The notes under the pieces: generated by a model
Databases searched by the model: none
What the model was told of the DNA's origin: nothing
What the model saw: the letters and a program-made list of their open reading frames with translations, nothing else
Shown: piece after piece, positions 32,793-44,639 of the stretch
Layout of the letters: each line of letters begins with the position of its first letter
Position numbering within the stretch: the stretch's first letter is position 1
Translations under genes and position numbers: made by a program
NCBI GenBank assembly: GCA_012932295.1
Contig: JAAONU010000016.1
Span: forward strand, 19,373,530 to 19,437,529
DNA from: Cyclina sinensis
Lineage: Eukaryota; Mollusca; Bivalvia; Venerida; Veneridae
Reading direction: 5' to 3'
Length of the DNA: 64,000 bases

Positions 32793-32906
32793 TATAAAAG
32801 GATGTGGTCTTTTTCATTTACATGGTACCGAAACAGTATTGAATAAACCTCAGATTATAAAAGAAGTCAGGGTGAAAATAGCTTGGAGATTTTTGAAGGG
32901 AAAACA
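32793..32906 (+). promoter_or_regulatory. Possible TATA promoter and leader exon
   Basis: TATAAAAG at 32793-32800 is followed about 30 bases later by a stretch that ends in a strong donor (AAAACA|GTAAGT, GT at 32907). This could be the promoter and untranslated first exon (about 32825-32906) of the gene whose coding exon begins after an acceptor at about 36394. The link is inference from order and spacing only. Confidence 0.3.
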
Positions 32907-33217
32907 GTAAGTTTTTCATTTTAATACTCACATTTTTGTGACTTTATTATGAAAATCAGATTCATAAAAACTATAATTTATCGATTCTCATTCTCCTTGT
33001 AGATGACTAAAACAACTTATTTTGTTTGAATAAACATTTTAACTAAACTAAATTTTAAAAACAAAGAAAATATTAAACAGTGAAACAAAAGAAGTAACTT
33101 TTCATAGTAGAAGACTAATATTTTAATGTATAATTGATGTGTCATTTTGATGACCAGTGATAATGCCACAAGAGTTTAATGACAAGCGAACATGTCACAG
33201 AAAAAAACAACAATTAA

Positions 33218-34322
33218 CTAGTGAGTACGCTTATAAACATGTGATTGTTTGAAATACTGTACGTGTATTTGAATTCGCGGAGGCAAATTTTCGCGGAAAG
33301 GTCCATTTTGGGGGTCTATACAAATATTCGCGCTATTTTGAATTCGCAGAGGTAACCTCCGAAAATCATAAATTCGCGTAGACCGCTCAGGTTAAAAAAA
33401 TAAGGGAAATTACCCTTACAAGATTTTGGAATGGTGTAAAATACGGACGAATGCAGACGATATTACAAATCAAAATACAATGTATAGCGGTAGGAGTAGG
33501 AACTGGTTTTCACAAACAGCCTTCATTCATTTTACATAATTTTTACTGTAATCATCGTGGGAGTTCAGAGTTATTTTCAATACCTGGTGTCAAACAATAC
33601 GCTATTGTACAGAACAAAGACATTGTCTAGCGGACAGATTATGGCAAACAAAATAATCCCCGTTAACGTGCATGATTTTTCACAGTTTTACAAAGTTTTA
33701 CACTGCACTGAATGAGACCTTTTCACCTAACGTTATACAGCATTTTAATAAAATCGTATGTATTGAAAGCAAATAACACGCTAATAAACATTGTTCTATA
33801 GAAGCGCGAAAATATGACTATTAAGAAATTATTGGTGTAGAAATATTCGCGCTAAACATGAATTCGCGAATCGAATGTCACCGCGAACATCGCGAAAATT
33901 TGAAGCCCGCGAATATTTCTACACATACAGTATAGTGAGTACGCTTATATACAAGTGATTGCTTGAAATCTAGTGAGTACGCTTATACACACGTGATTGC
34001 TTGAAATATAGTGAGTACGCTTATATACACGTGATTGTTTGAAACGAGTGAGTACGCTTATATACACGTGATTGCTTGAAATATAGTGTGTACGCTTATA
34101 TACACGTGATTCCTTGAAATATAGTGAGTACACTTATATACACGTGATTGCTTAAAATATAGTGAGTACGCTTATATACAAGTGATTGCTTGAAACGAGT
34201 GAGTACGCTTATACACTCGTGATTGCTTGAAATATAGTGAGTACGCTTATATACAAGTGATTGCTTGAAACGAGTGAGTACGCTTATACACACGTGATTG
34301 CTTGAAATATAGTGAGTACGCA
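33218..34322. repeat. 37-39 bp minisatellite split by a transposon
   Basis: The unit is TAGTGAGTACGCTTATATAC followed by ACGTGATTGCTTGAAATA. One unit lies at 33218-33254 and about ten more at 33931-34322. Between them sits the element 33257-33930. Some units use 'aaacgag' in place of 'aaatatag' before GTGAGTACGC. Confidence 0.85.
33257..33930. mobile_element. 674-bp MITE with TA target duplication
   Basis: The left end CTGTACGTGTATTTGAATTC and the reverse complement of the right end CTGTATGTGTAGAAATATTC are imperfect terminal inverted repeats. Both continue into CGCGG and AAATTTTCGCG blocks. A TA dinucleotide flanks both sides (33255-33256 and 33931-33932). Removing the element and one TA restores the minisatellite consensus 'gaaatatagtgag' exactly, so the boundaries are firm. 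No coding capacity is seen. TA insertion suggests a Tc1/mariner-like mobiliser. Confidence 0.8.
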
Positions 34323-34789
34323 TGTAAGACATTTTCAAGCTTTTGTTAAAAAAAATCACATATTATGCTTTTATCACATTAGAAATATTGTTTGTAATAC
34401 AATATAACCATTAGATATTGTTTATATTGTACACGTGTAACATAACGGGTAATAAAACATTACGCATTTGCTTCTTGCTTCAAATTTTTTTGTATTTATT
34501 GTCATTTTTAAAATTTGTTATCTTGTAGGCGTCCATTTACGGTTGTTTTGGTCATGTGATAAAAAGAATCTGACCCTCGTTAATATATCATGTACTTTTA
34601 TTCAAAACGTCAAGGAATGATATTATTAAGCTCGTCACAAGCTCGCGTAATAACATTTTCATGTACTTGGTGAATAAATGTTTATATGAAATAAACCTAT
34701 ATATGTGCTTGTTTATTTTATGTTTAAGCCTTTTAATTTTAAGCCCGTCTGTAAAGAGGTATATTTTGTGACCATACACGGAGGGCAGC

Positions 34790-35290
34790 GTCCAGGAGTA
34801 ATTACGCTCTCTGAACCAAACCATTCTTAACTAATCCTTACCAGACTTGGTAACAATACTGAATGACATATCTCAGTTGAGTTCGATTTCTAGCCAGACT
34901 GTTTCATAGTAGAGTCTTGTACGGTATCTTACTGGAAACATTCTTATCCAATCGTAACCAAACTTTACTATTTTTTTATTGTCATAATAACATTTTTTTA
35001 TACAGCCAGACTGTTTCAGAGGCGCATGTGGTACATTAACAGAACAAAGTTTGCCCTTTGGGAAATTGGGACATTGCTGATCGAATCTTTACCAAACTTT
35101 AAAAAATACTTGAAAAGCATAAATCGGTCAAGTTCGATATCCAACCAGAATACTCCAGAGGTACTCTAGTTATGGTCTTTCTACAGTTTAAATTTGGTTA
35201 AATGAATATTGTCCGCTCTCTGAATGGAACAGCTCTTATTCAATAATTACCGAACTTTGAAACAATGCTTATTAATACTCAATTCGTCTC
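34790..35290. repeat. Degenerate 150-170 bp tandem repeat
   Basis: About three diverged units share 'ctctctgaa-', 'attctta-ccaat-', 'taccaaacttt', 'agttcgat-tc-agccaga' and 'ctgtttcagag'. This looks like another dispersed bivalve repeat; no protein is implied. Confidence 0.5.
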
Positions 35291-35902
35291 TGCGTTCGCC
35301 GGTCAGTCTTTCCATCCAATACCTTTGTACGGAACATAAATCTATAAGACTTAACCAATATTTAAGTATAAAACTTGTAAAATACAATGAACAAGGTCAG
35401 GTTATCAAGCGTATGAATCAGCAAAAATAAAATAATGGCGCTGTTTTCCGTTTCAATCGAAGCACTTCGGCCTACTCCGGAACATTCTGTCACAGTAACC
35501 CCGATACAATTACATATTGTTTAGGTCAATGCGCATGAGTGACTCTTGAATCATATGCTTACAGTATAATGCACTTATTATACGCTTTTAGAATCTTGAG
35601 CTAATTCCCACAACTTCACAACCTCAAATGGCTAAATTCTCCTGGGGACGCCACTCATAAAGACAACCGGTATCGACAAATCTTCGTATTACATAACTAA
35701 GAGGCGATATTCGAAGAGAAATGCTGAAAGCGCTAGCGTGCTCACGTTTTATTATTCTATTTGTTATGTTTGTGATGAATTAATGAATCGACGTAAATTT
35801 AATTTAATGTCCATTTCTTCAATGGAAGAACTTGTGTACCATAAGCATTACTTTACAAAACAAAGTAAAAAAACGTGTATTTTTATAATGGTTGTTTAAA
35901 CC

Positions 35903-36221
35903 CAATGGTAGGATACTACGTCATCGCGCACCTGTTTTATGCTCTCTCGCGGACCATTTTTTTGTCAACAAAACAAAAACATTTTCTGAATGCATGCTGA
36001 ACAAAAGCTTTCACCTGTTTTCAGGCCTGAACTAGAACTGTACATTATAAAATTCTTTACGTAAATACAAAGTACACCAGCCAATCTTCGGTGCACAACA
36101 TGACTTTTTGTAACTCTACAGATTTCTTTTTGAAAAAGACCATTTTACTTTTCAAGCGACGGGTTATTGATCCGCGAGAGAGCATAAAACAGATGCGCGA
36201 TGACGTAGTATCCTACCATTG
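35903..36221. mobile_element. 319-bp MITE with 50-bp inverted ends
   Basis: Inverted ends of about 50 bases run CAATGGTAGGATACTACGTC, ATCGCGCA-CTG and TTTTATGCTCTCTCGCGGA, with very few mismatches. AAACC lies directly outside both ends (35898-35902 and 36222-36226), a likely 5-bp target duplication. The interior is non-coding. It lies about 180 bp upstream of the coding start at 36413. Confidence 0.75.
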
Positions 36222-36412
36222 AAACCATTACATTTCTAAACAAAGGACTGAAAACATTAAAATTTGCAAAAAAGCCTTTCCAGACAGTAACTATTCAACC
36301 ATCGTCAAAGCATAAACTGTATCTAAAAAAAAACATTCTGTTGCTTGAATTTCGTGTAAAAATAAATTGTTTTTAAAAGAACGTTTTCCTTGTAGGCACT
36401 TCTGAAAACATA

Positions 36413-39412
36413 ATGTTCTCTGTACTGACCATGTTGTTCCTGATGTGTGGAAGTGGAACCGAAATTTCTGCCAAGAACATCGATCTCATCTACGACCCAA
36501 CGTTTAAATCATTTCTCCGTGAATTTTGCCCTGAGGTGAACGCTTGCCACAGCAATGCATCACAAATGTTACGGTTTTTAGGTGGACCATGTTGCACAGG
36601 TAAACTGAAAGACAGAGTTAAATCTTAAACAATTCCAGTAAATATTTTGTGTTAGAACTGAGGCAAATGATTGCCTATTTCTAGATTTCTATACGAGTTT
36701 GCAAAATATACATTTATTTTAATTGCATGGGTTATGTTGAAATCGCATGTCAAATAAATTATGTTTTTACCATGTTTACTTAATGGATATGACCCCTATA
36801 TGTGACCCCCTGTAAGCCTAGTCGATCTTACTGCTCTTGATGGTAGCTCAGAATACTAACGTAGTAAGTAATATTTAGTTAGAGTGAACATATCATGTAA
36901 GCTTCCATAAACTTTATCAAATTTTTGTAATCATTTGTTTACATTAAACACCCATTTTATCATCCATATACAAGGTACTTACATATACATGATATGACTC
37001 AAACAAGTAAAACGTTTCTGTAAAACATTTTACTTAACATAATTATTCATAACGCAGAGTTACTCAAAATTCCTTTCAAGACTTAAAGCACAAATACATA
37101 TGGAAACAGTAAACCTAACATAGCTTATTGCTTTCAAGTATTAATACATGGGCTATTCCATTCAAGTCCAAACACATGGCTAATTCTTTTCCAGAATGCT
37201 CTTGCTCTAAGGACTGTGCCGAGACGACGGGCAATTGTTGTTTTCCAACCGAAAATACTATCGACCTCCAAGCAGAATGTCTATTTCCATCAACAGAACT
37301 GCCAAATGAGGACAAAAGAATCAAATATCAAACATACAGTATGATTTCTGGTTCACCAGAAAATGCCACGCCACAAGAACGTGGCTCCGTAAGTGAAACA
37401 TGTGGGAAAGAGAAGGTGGCGCCCTGGGGCAGCTTTTATCCTGTTTTCTCTTTGCAAGATCGGCGCATTTATAAAAATATGGCATGTGCAAAAGCACACA
37501 ATGTTACTGATGTTATAATGTGGAAGGCTTATCTTTTCTGTAGTTCCACGGACATGAAAAAGGTCTCAAATGTCGCATTAGAATTTCTTTATGATCTGGA
37601 CTATGAGCGAGGATGTCGAATTGACTTCTCTTATCCCGGAAATAAAGATGATCTCCAGTTTTTGAAATGCTACGAAAACATGATCGATTCATGTGGAATG
37701 TCTAATTTTACCGTATCCCCAGCTATGACGTTTGATCATGAAAAAATAGTTGAAGCTTGCGAAAGTGGGTTTCTCTCTCCATTTCGACACTATAAATTGT
37801 ATGCCAATGTATTTTGTTACGTTTGTAATGGTGGAATCCTTGACCAACAGATAACCTGTGATGGTGTACAGGATATCGTCGGCCGGCATTCTTCATTTGG
37901 CAGCTTCTTGGCACTACTTGATATAAACTTCACCGTCTTGGAAGATGACAAGTATCGGGAAGACAAGGCCTGTCGAATAGAGAATGAAAGCATTGTGAGT
38001 ATGATCAATAAACTATACGTTCGTTTCTATTCCAATTGCGATGCAACTTAAAATTGATGTCGACCATAACTGAAACAATCATTTGTCAAATAAGACAAAA
38101 GCCATTTAGAACTAATCAAATTTTGGCTTATATTTATTTGTTGGCACTAAACACTAGGATAAGAATGTCGGACCCACCAATAAGCAGAAACTAACGTCCA
38201 TACAAAGTACCCGATGAGACTTATTTACTATCGTAGAAATATTTTTAAGAAACATTTATTTCAAACATATTGTCTTAAGTGGTTTGAATGTATGATATTG
38301 CTCGTCTAGTTTCCTTTTAAACGTATCTAGAATTTTTTTGCCTTGGTATCCTAATACGTAAGACGCGAGTTCGCATATCAGTAGCGGATGCTGACCATGA
38401 TTTTCAAATGTCTACTTCCGGCTGGAGTACTAATTCGAATTTTAAGAAACAGTCCACAGTAATGCAATTCAAAATTTGCCAGAAATTTCTGTGTCATCGA
38501 TAAGAAATAAATTTACATTAAGTTAAAATTTAAACGTTGGATTAAATGCGTATTTAACAAAGTGCACTATTTTTTCTTTCGTAGGATACAAGTAACTGTC
38601 GCCCTGTTCACTGTCCAATGGGAATGAAAAGACGTCAAAGAGGTGACTGTCAGTTCCTCGTCAAAGAGGTGTATAAACAGCCGTACCTGATACACTTGAA
38701 GCTCACAACACTTCAGTTTATTGACTTTGAAAAGGTTTTCAGTACAGCTGACAGCGCTGATCAGGTATGGTCCTTCTTTGAGACTCCATGGCCGAAAGAC
38801 TGGGAATTAGAACTAACTTTTTTCGAGACAGCGATTACGAGCCAGATGTCAAAATTAATTGTGTCCCTGAAAACTAAACAGGAAATAACTAATTTGGAGA
38901 AACTTATCAATACGATAAAGAACTTGATAAAAAAGCCGTGGTTCTTAAAAGTCGGTGACACCAAAATAACTCTACAGTCAGATATATTTGAAAAGCAAAT
39001 ACTAGAAGCAGGCGCTTCTTTGGAGATATCGACAAGTTTTCAGTTGGAAAATAGGAACGTAAGCTTTGATTTTCCTTCGTACAAACCTCTGTTTAAGCCA
39101 GAATATTTTAGCAGGAGTAATTTCCAAATTACAAGAACCTTTTTCTGCGAACAAGTCGAGTTAAAACCCTTCGAGTTTCAGCTAAGTTATGACAAGAGCA
39201 TTCTACTGAACTTCCTAACTAACATGTTCGTATTTGATGCAGATTTTACGTTAATAAAAAATGCAGATGGGCAAATTAGCGCAAAAGTTTGCATTCAGGA
39301 TTCGGGTTTTAAGAAGGTGAAAAATTCAAGTTCAAATGCCTCAAATCATCTTCTTGTTTCTACAGTATGGAATTTTCTGTTGTTTCCATTAATGTTCTTG
39401 TGCCTTGTTTAA
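36413..39412 (+). CDS. Secreted cysteine-containing protein, probably GPI-anchored
   Basis: Exons 36413-36599, 37195-37994 and 38585-39412 join in phase (donors G|GTAAAC and ATT|GTGAGT) to give 604 residues. The N-terminus MFSVLTMLFLMCGSGTEISA is a signal peptide. A CCTECSCSKDC…GNCC cluster spans the first splice junction. A Cys-spaced region follows with several Asn-X-Ser/Thr sites (ENAT, HNVT, SNFT, INFT), then CRPVHCPMGM at the start of exon 3. The C-terminus ends in a hydrophobic run (HLLVSTVWNFLLFPLMFLCL) after a small-residue stretch SSSNAS with no cytosolic tail, the pattern of a GPI signal. The CC-C-C-C-CC cluster and the later Cys pattern remind me of ectodomains of mollusc secretin/methuselah-like receptors, but no seven-helix domain follows. 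Reading through the second donor would stop at TAA 38051. AATAAA at 39722-39727 may be the poly(A) signal. Function is unknown. Confidence 0.75.
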
Positions 39413-42400
39413 GATCGTTTGATGGATTTTATTGATTGGAGATTTCGTTAGTATTTCATTTTGATAATTGTCAAGAATGTGTTTGAAGATATAGATTTTG
39501 TTTTTATATCCGGCTTAAAAAAGACCCTAGCCCTCTTATCCAACACGAACTGAAGATTTAAACAAAAAAGATTCATATTAAATTAAGCTTTTCAATATTT
39601 TTTTTTCATTTTTACCCCTTTTACATACGAATTAACTGATGTGATGTGAGAATGGAAACACTGGATGTACGGTCAGTTTATCAGATATGTAAATTATCTA
39701 TTTCCATTAAATCTGTTGACTAATAAAATTGATTTTCTTTCTTCTACGTAGTCGTTTTCTTATGACAGTGACTTGAAAATAACATCAGATAGGGAAAAGT
39801 CAAGGCAGCAAACATATAGCGGAGTTTGGTTTCTTTAAAAAATACCAGTGTCTTACTTTCTGTCACCCCGATCATCCATCCGTCTGTCAGTCCTTCCCAC
39901 AAGATCTTGTATCAAGCAGAAATATTAAAAGTAAAACATTAAATCTGAATATATGCCTTATATATGTAATAAATGAAGACTAAAATACCCATTTATTTCA
40001 CTGCTAGTATACGCTTATGTATATTTAAAACTCAAAAATTGGTGTGTGAACTCATTCTGGGAGTTACAAAAATATGCCTTTTTTAAAAATTTAATTTGTA
40101 AAACAAAGTTTGAACCGCAGGACTTCCCAGTCTTCGTCACGATAGATAAGAGAGATAACCCCGCGTCATAGGTCGTCAAAATACCTGTTAAAGTTACTCC
40201 CCTTTAAATGGTGTGTTCTCTTCAGAAACCTTCCATAAATTAATCAAAATTAATTGAGTGACAAATGGAAAGTTCATTTCACGATATATAGAAAAATTTA
40301 GTTCCCGGTTTTCGTAAGCAACTGATGGCTTCTGATTTCAAAGAAAAAATGAATTGAAAACATCACAGGCACGAATGGCAATGGTCACAGTCACGGAGCT
40401 TATAATTTAATGTCAGCTTGATCATTTGTGCCAAAATTTGTTGCCACAGTTTCAAAACAGTTTCTTACCTTTAAACTTTTGGATTTTATGCTACAGTTGA
40501 ACACCACAGGCAAAATATAGTTCATTATATAACTGTAGGAGTTGCGCACAGAAGCAATACTGAGTAAAAATAAAGGAAGGGCAATAACTCCACCAAAACG
40601 ATCGAATTGCAAAAGCCTAAGTATGTGCGCAGCGGCACTTGATAATGAACATTGTGTGAAAGATAAGTGAAAATACATGAGAAATGTAGGAGGAGTTGTG
40701 CGCATTCGCAAAAACTAAGGTTCCTTCGGTATCTTTTTATCTTTCTTGTCATTCCTTTGCACCTGTGAGACAGTGTTTGAAACAAAGTCAAATTAACAGA
40801 ACATATTCTCTATTACATTGTTAAAATCAAAATCTACCTGCAAACTATAATTCGCATATTACTCTTAGCCTGCGCTTGCGTTGGTCCCCAACTAGTATAA
40901 TTGATACAATTCTATCTGAAATTTAAAGATTTATCTTGTTTTTGAAGAGTCACCTCAATGCAAAGTGAAATGTATAGTTTCAATAATCAAATTTTTAACG
41001 TCTGTTTAATCCAAAACCATAATTATTCTTATATAAGACTAAATATCGCTACTTTTTATAAACTTTAAATTGTTGATTACACATTAAGGTAAGTGTTTGA
41101 CAGTTTGAGCCGTGCAATATAATATTTTCGAGGAAGTCATGTTTACTGTGCAAGTGGGCGGAGTCTCAATTTTCTATACCAAAAAAGCCGATAGGCTAAT
41201 ACCCGATTAATTTCCCGCCAGTCCATGGCAAAACAAAGGCCGTATGAAGAGTAAAGGATTGGTTTATATTGAGAGAGTCCTTACTCGCTCTCTTTTAGAC
41301 TGCAGTGGTCTAGTCCTTGCAATTGGTAAAAATTTAATATTACATTGAAAGCAGTTTTTGGGTGACATTTCGTATATACGAGCATAGAAAACAACATATA
41401 TTTCTCTGGTGCTGGGTAATTGTCATTATGTTCCTTTTTCTGATGTCTTTACTGATAAAATCTATAGTGTTTGTCTTACGTGTACCATACTTTACCGTTG
41501 ATAAAATAACTTAAACAGATTTAGACGCATTTGGTTATGTATAATTCTGCGTCGAAACAGAGGCTTAGCACAAAGATTCGTATGGAGGTCAGTATCTTAG
41601 AAAGATTAAAATCGGGCGGTTTGTATATCGAACGATTTTGTCTGAACTCGTCAGCGAATTATCTTTTAGAGTCTGTCAGTTAATGACATTGAAAACAAGT
41701 TTTTAAGCCAGTCTGGAAAATATCAAAAAATCTAAATAATCACACTGAAAATACATATGATTAAAGTCTAAAACATTTAAGTGCATGATATACATTTTCT
41801 TCTAAAATGTTCACAAGAGAAGCTGCAACTGAGAAATAAAAAATATCAAAATTAAAGACCATTCCAATCATACGTTAGTATTCTCGTATTTCATATTTCT
41901 ATAGATACTCGTAGTAACATTAATTCCAGAATTTGAAAGCTTTGATAATGTACGATATCTTTTATCTGTAGTGTTGTTTCTTAAAAAAGAAACCCAACAT
42001 CTGGTTGGTTTGAGCCCACGTAAAGATTAATTGAAAGCCTGATAGTCAAAAGGAAATGGTTGGAATAGGGCGTTACTGGAATGGGCAAGAATAAGTCCAT
42101 CATTTCCATACATTGACCTTTTTATCATTTTAGAATTATTTGCATGAATAATATCTCTTAAAAATTGGTATTTCTGCCTATAAAGTGGAAATAACACGAA
42201 TGTTTAAAGTAGATGATAAAAAAGATAAACAAACATTTTTACCATCTTGAAACACCTTGCAAAACATGGTTTCCTGGTCAATGGACGCTTTATATTCGCA
42301 AAAAAGAAATGGATGGGTCAAAAACCAAACATATTTAAGTCTTGCCGTTATTACTGTGGATAGAAAGAGCGATCCCGTGAAGCACGATTTTCAGCAATAT

Positions 42401-43090
42401 AAAAGCGACCACGCCATCATATTGGGCCATGTGCTCGTTTTAGAATTAAATTGTGCAGTGTAGTGAAATTAAAGTGGAGTTAGTACGAATTAAATCTTGT
42501 TTTTAAACCGTGTTAAATTAACTCATTTCCTATCATACGGAAACATAAACATTATAAGTGCAGGTGCAAATTGACATTGACATTTTAAGTGCGTTGCACA
42601 GTTTGTGCATTCGAGAGCCGAGAAATTTTGGATAACTGAAGAAAGAAAAAAAAAAGAAAGAAGACGAGCAGAGGAAATTTGTCAACTGACAAGGTAGGAT
42701 GTTTTTTAAGCAAAGAAACAGTGAATTTAAGATAACATGGTAAAGACGTTAAATGTGTGTGTTCTGATAACGTGCTTGTAAGCGCGTATTGTGAATTGCT
42801 TTGAAAGAATCATTCAAAATTTTTCTCAGATATTATGACATCATTTTCATATTATCTTAAATTCGCGGTACTTCATACAGTACAATGTACAGTCATGTGA
42901 GAAAAATCTGCACACAGCTCAAATCTGCGCACAGTATTTTGCTTGCTTTCATGTCTATATTGTTTGCAATACATTTTGTATAATGAATGAATATGAAATT
43001 TATGTATTACTGATGGGATCTTCAAAATAAGAGTCGATGGAGGGATAAAAGGGCCAGCCTCTGAAGTAGAAATAGTTTATATATATATAG
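39413..43090. other. Long stretch without a recognised gene
   Basis: After the probable 3' UTR of the secreted-protein gene, I see only AT-rich sequence. Short open frames (40400-40711 on minus, 42257-42463 on plus) have no domain, splice context or composition that supports coding. Confidence 0.4.
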
Positions 43091-43094
43091 TCAT

Positions 43095-44190
43095 TCACAC
43101 AAAAAACCCCTGAGTTCAACTAATGACGTCAAGCTTTTTGTTGTTAAAGCTTCAAGGGAAATAACTTATTATAGTAACTAAGCTAAACCCGGGCTTTTTT
43201 TGTTGTTTATTTCCGATATTGCAGTTATCGTTTGACATGACTAAGCTTTTTTGTTCTTATAGCTTCAAGGGAAATAACTCATTATAGTGACTAAGCTATG
43301 CCAAGTAGTGTAGTTATTTGACCTGACTGTTATAGCTTCAGGGGAATTAACTCATTATAGTGGCTAAGCTATGCCCGGTAGTTCAGTTATTTGACCTGTC
43401 TGTTGTAGCTTCAGGGGAATTAACTCATTATAGTGACTAAGCTATGCCCTGTAGTGCAGTTATTTGACCTGTCTGTTATAGCCTCAAGGGAAATAACTCA
43501 TTATAGTGACTAAGGTATGCCCGATAGTGCAGTTATTTGACCTGTCTGTTATAACTTCAGGGGAATTAACTCATTATAGTGACTAAGCTATGCCCGGAAG
43601 TGCAGTTATTTGATCTGTCTGTTATAGCATCAGGAAACTAACTCATTATAGTGACTAAGGTATGCCCGATAGTGCAGTTATTTGACCTGACTGTCATAAC
43701 TTCAGGGGAATTAACTCGTTATAGTGACTAAGCTATGCCCGGTTGTGTAGTTATTTGACCTGACTGTTATAGCTTCAGGGAACTAACTCATTATAGTGAC
43801 TAAGCTATGCCCGGTAGTGCAGTTATTTGACCTGACTGTTATAGCTTCAGAGGAATTAACTCATTATAGTGACTAAGCTATGCCCGGTTGTGTAGTTATT
43901 TGACCTGACTGTTATAGCTTCAGGGGAATTAACTCATTATAGTGACTAAGCTATGCCCGGTAGTGCAGTTATTTGACCGGAATGTCATAGCTGCAGGGGA
44001 ATCAACTCATTATAGTGACTAAGCTATGCCCGGTAGTGCAGTTATTTGACCTGTCTGTTATAGCCTCAAGGGAAATAACTCAGTATAGTAACTAAGCTAT
44101 GCCCGGGATTTTTTGTTGTTATAGCTTCAAGGGAATTAACTAAATTCAGTGACTAAGCTATGCCCGGTAGTGAAGTTAAATAAAGATTCC
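43095..44190. repeat. 73-bp minisatellite, about 14 copies
   Basis: The unit contains TTATAGCTTCAGGGGAATTA, ACTCATTATAGTGACTAAGC, TATGCCCGGTAGTGCAGTTA and TTTGACCTGACTG. Edges are degenerate; the core (43300-44040) is regular. Confidence 0.9.
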
Positions 44191-44249
44191 AGATATTGAC
44201 AGCAAAAGTGTCATATTGATCTCTGTTGAATTTGGCCCTAAATCATGAA

Positions 44250-44432
44250 ACACTGAACCACAGAATCGGTTGGTCCGTATTGATTGTCCGAGATCTGCCT
44301 CTGGACCACGGAGAAGGTTGGTCCGTAATAATTGTCCGAGATCTGCCTCTGGACCACGGAGTCGGTTGGTCCGTATTAATTGTCCGAGATCTGCCTCTGG
44401 ACCACGGAGTAGTTCAGTCCGTATCTGCTTCT
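44250..44432. repeat. 48-bp minisatellite, about four copies
   Basis: The unit contains GACCACGGAGTCGGTTGGTC, CGTATTAATTGTCCGAGATC and TGCCTCTG. As 48 is divisible by three it yields short open frames on both strands (44226-44456 on +, 44176-44577 on -) that I do not accept as genes. Confidence 0.85.
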
Positions 44433-44524
44433 GAAGTAAAATGTTGCAGCCTTTAGCGTATAAGAAGCAGATTAAGCTCTTATAACTGTGTTGAATGTGA
44501 CAAGACAAAGTTACTAAGACCAAG

Positions 44525-44631
44525 ATGCCAACGACCTTGACCTTAATCACGGAGGCGGTAAACACCCGTGCCTGCATTGAAGACCTTCTTGTAAAGAGAC
44601 CAGGGATTGAAGCATCACAGGCTGGCCAACA
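44525..44631 (+). other. Possible orphan first coding exon
   Basis: ATG at 44525 (A at -3) opens 36 codons beginning MPTTLTLITEAVNTRACIED. They can be cut by a strong donor, CAACA|GTGAGT, at 44632. Base composition is less AT-rich than around it. No downstream exon in phase was recognised, so this may be chance or part of a repeat. Confidence 0.25.
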
Positions 44632-44639
44632 GTGAGTAA

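Noticed and set aside
37689..38008. Minus-strand frames opposite the secreted-protein exon
   Set aside because: Antisense shadows of a well-supported plus-strand exon.
40400..40791. Two overlapping minus-strand frames of about 90-100 codons
   Set aside because: Hydrophobic and low complexity, no splice partners and no recognisable family.
42257..42463. 68-codon plus-strand frame
   Set aside because: Isolated, no recognisable domain, and no supporting splice or promoter signals.
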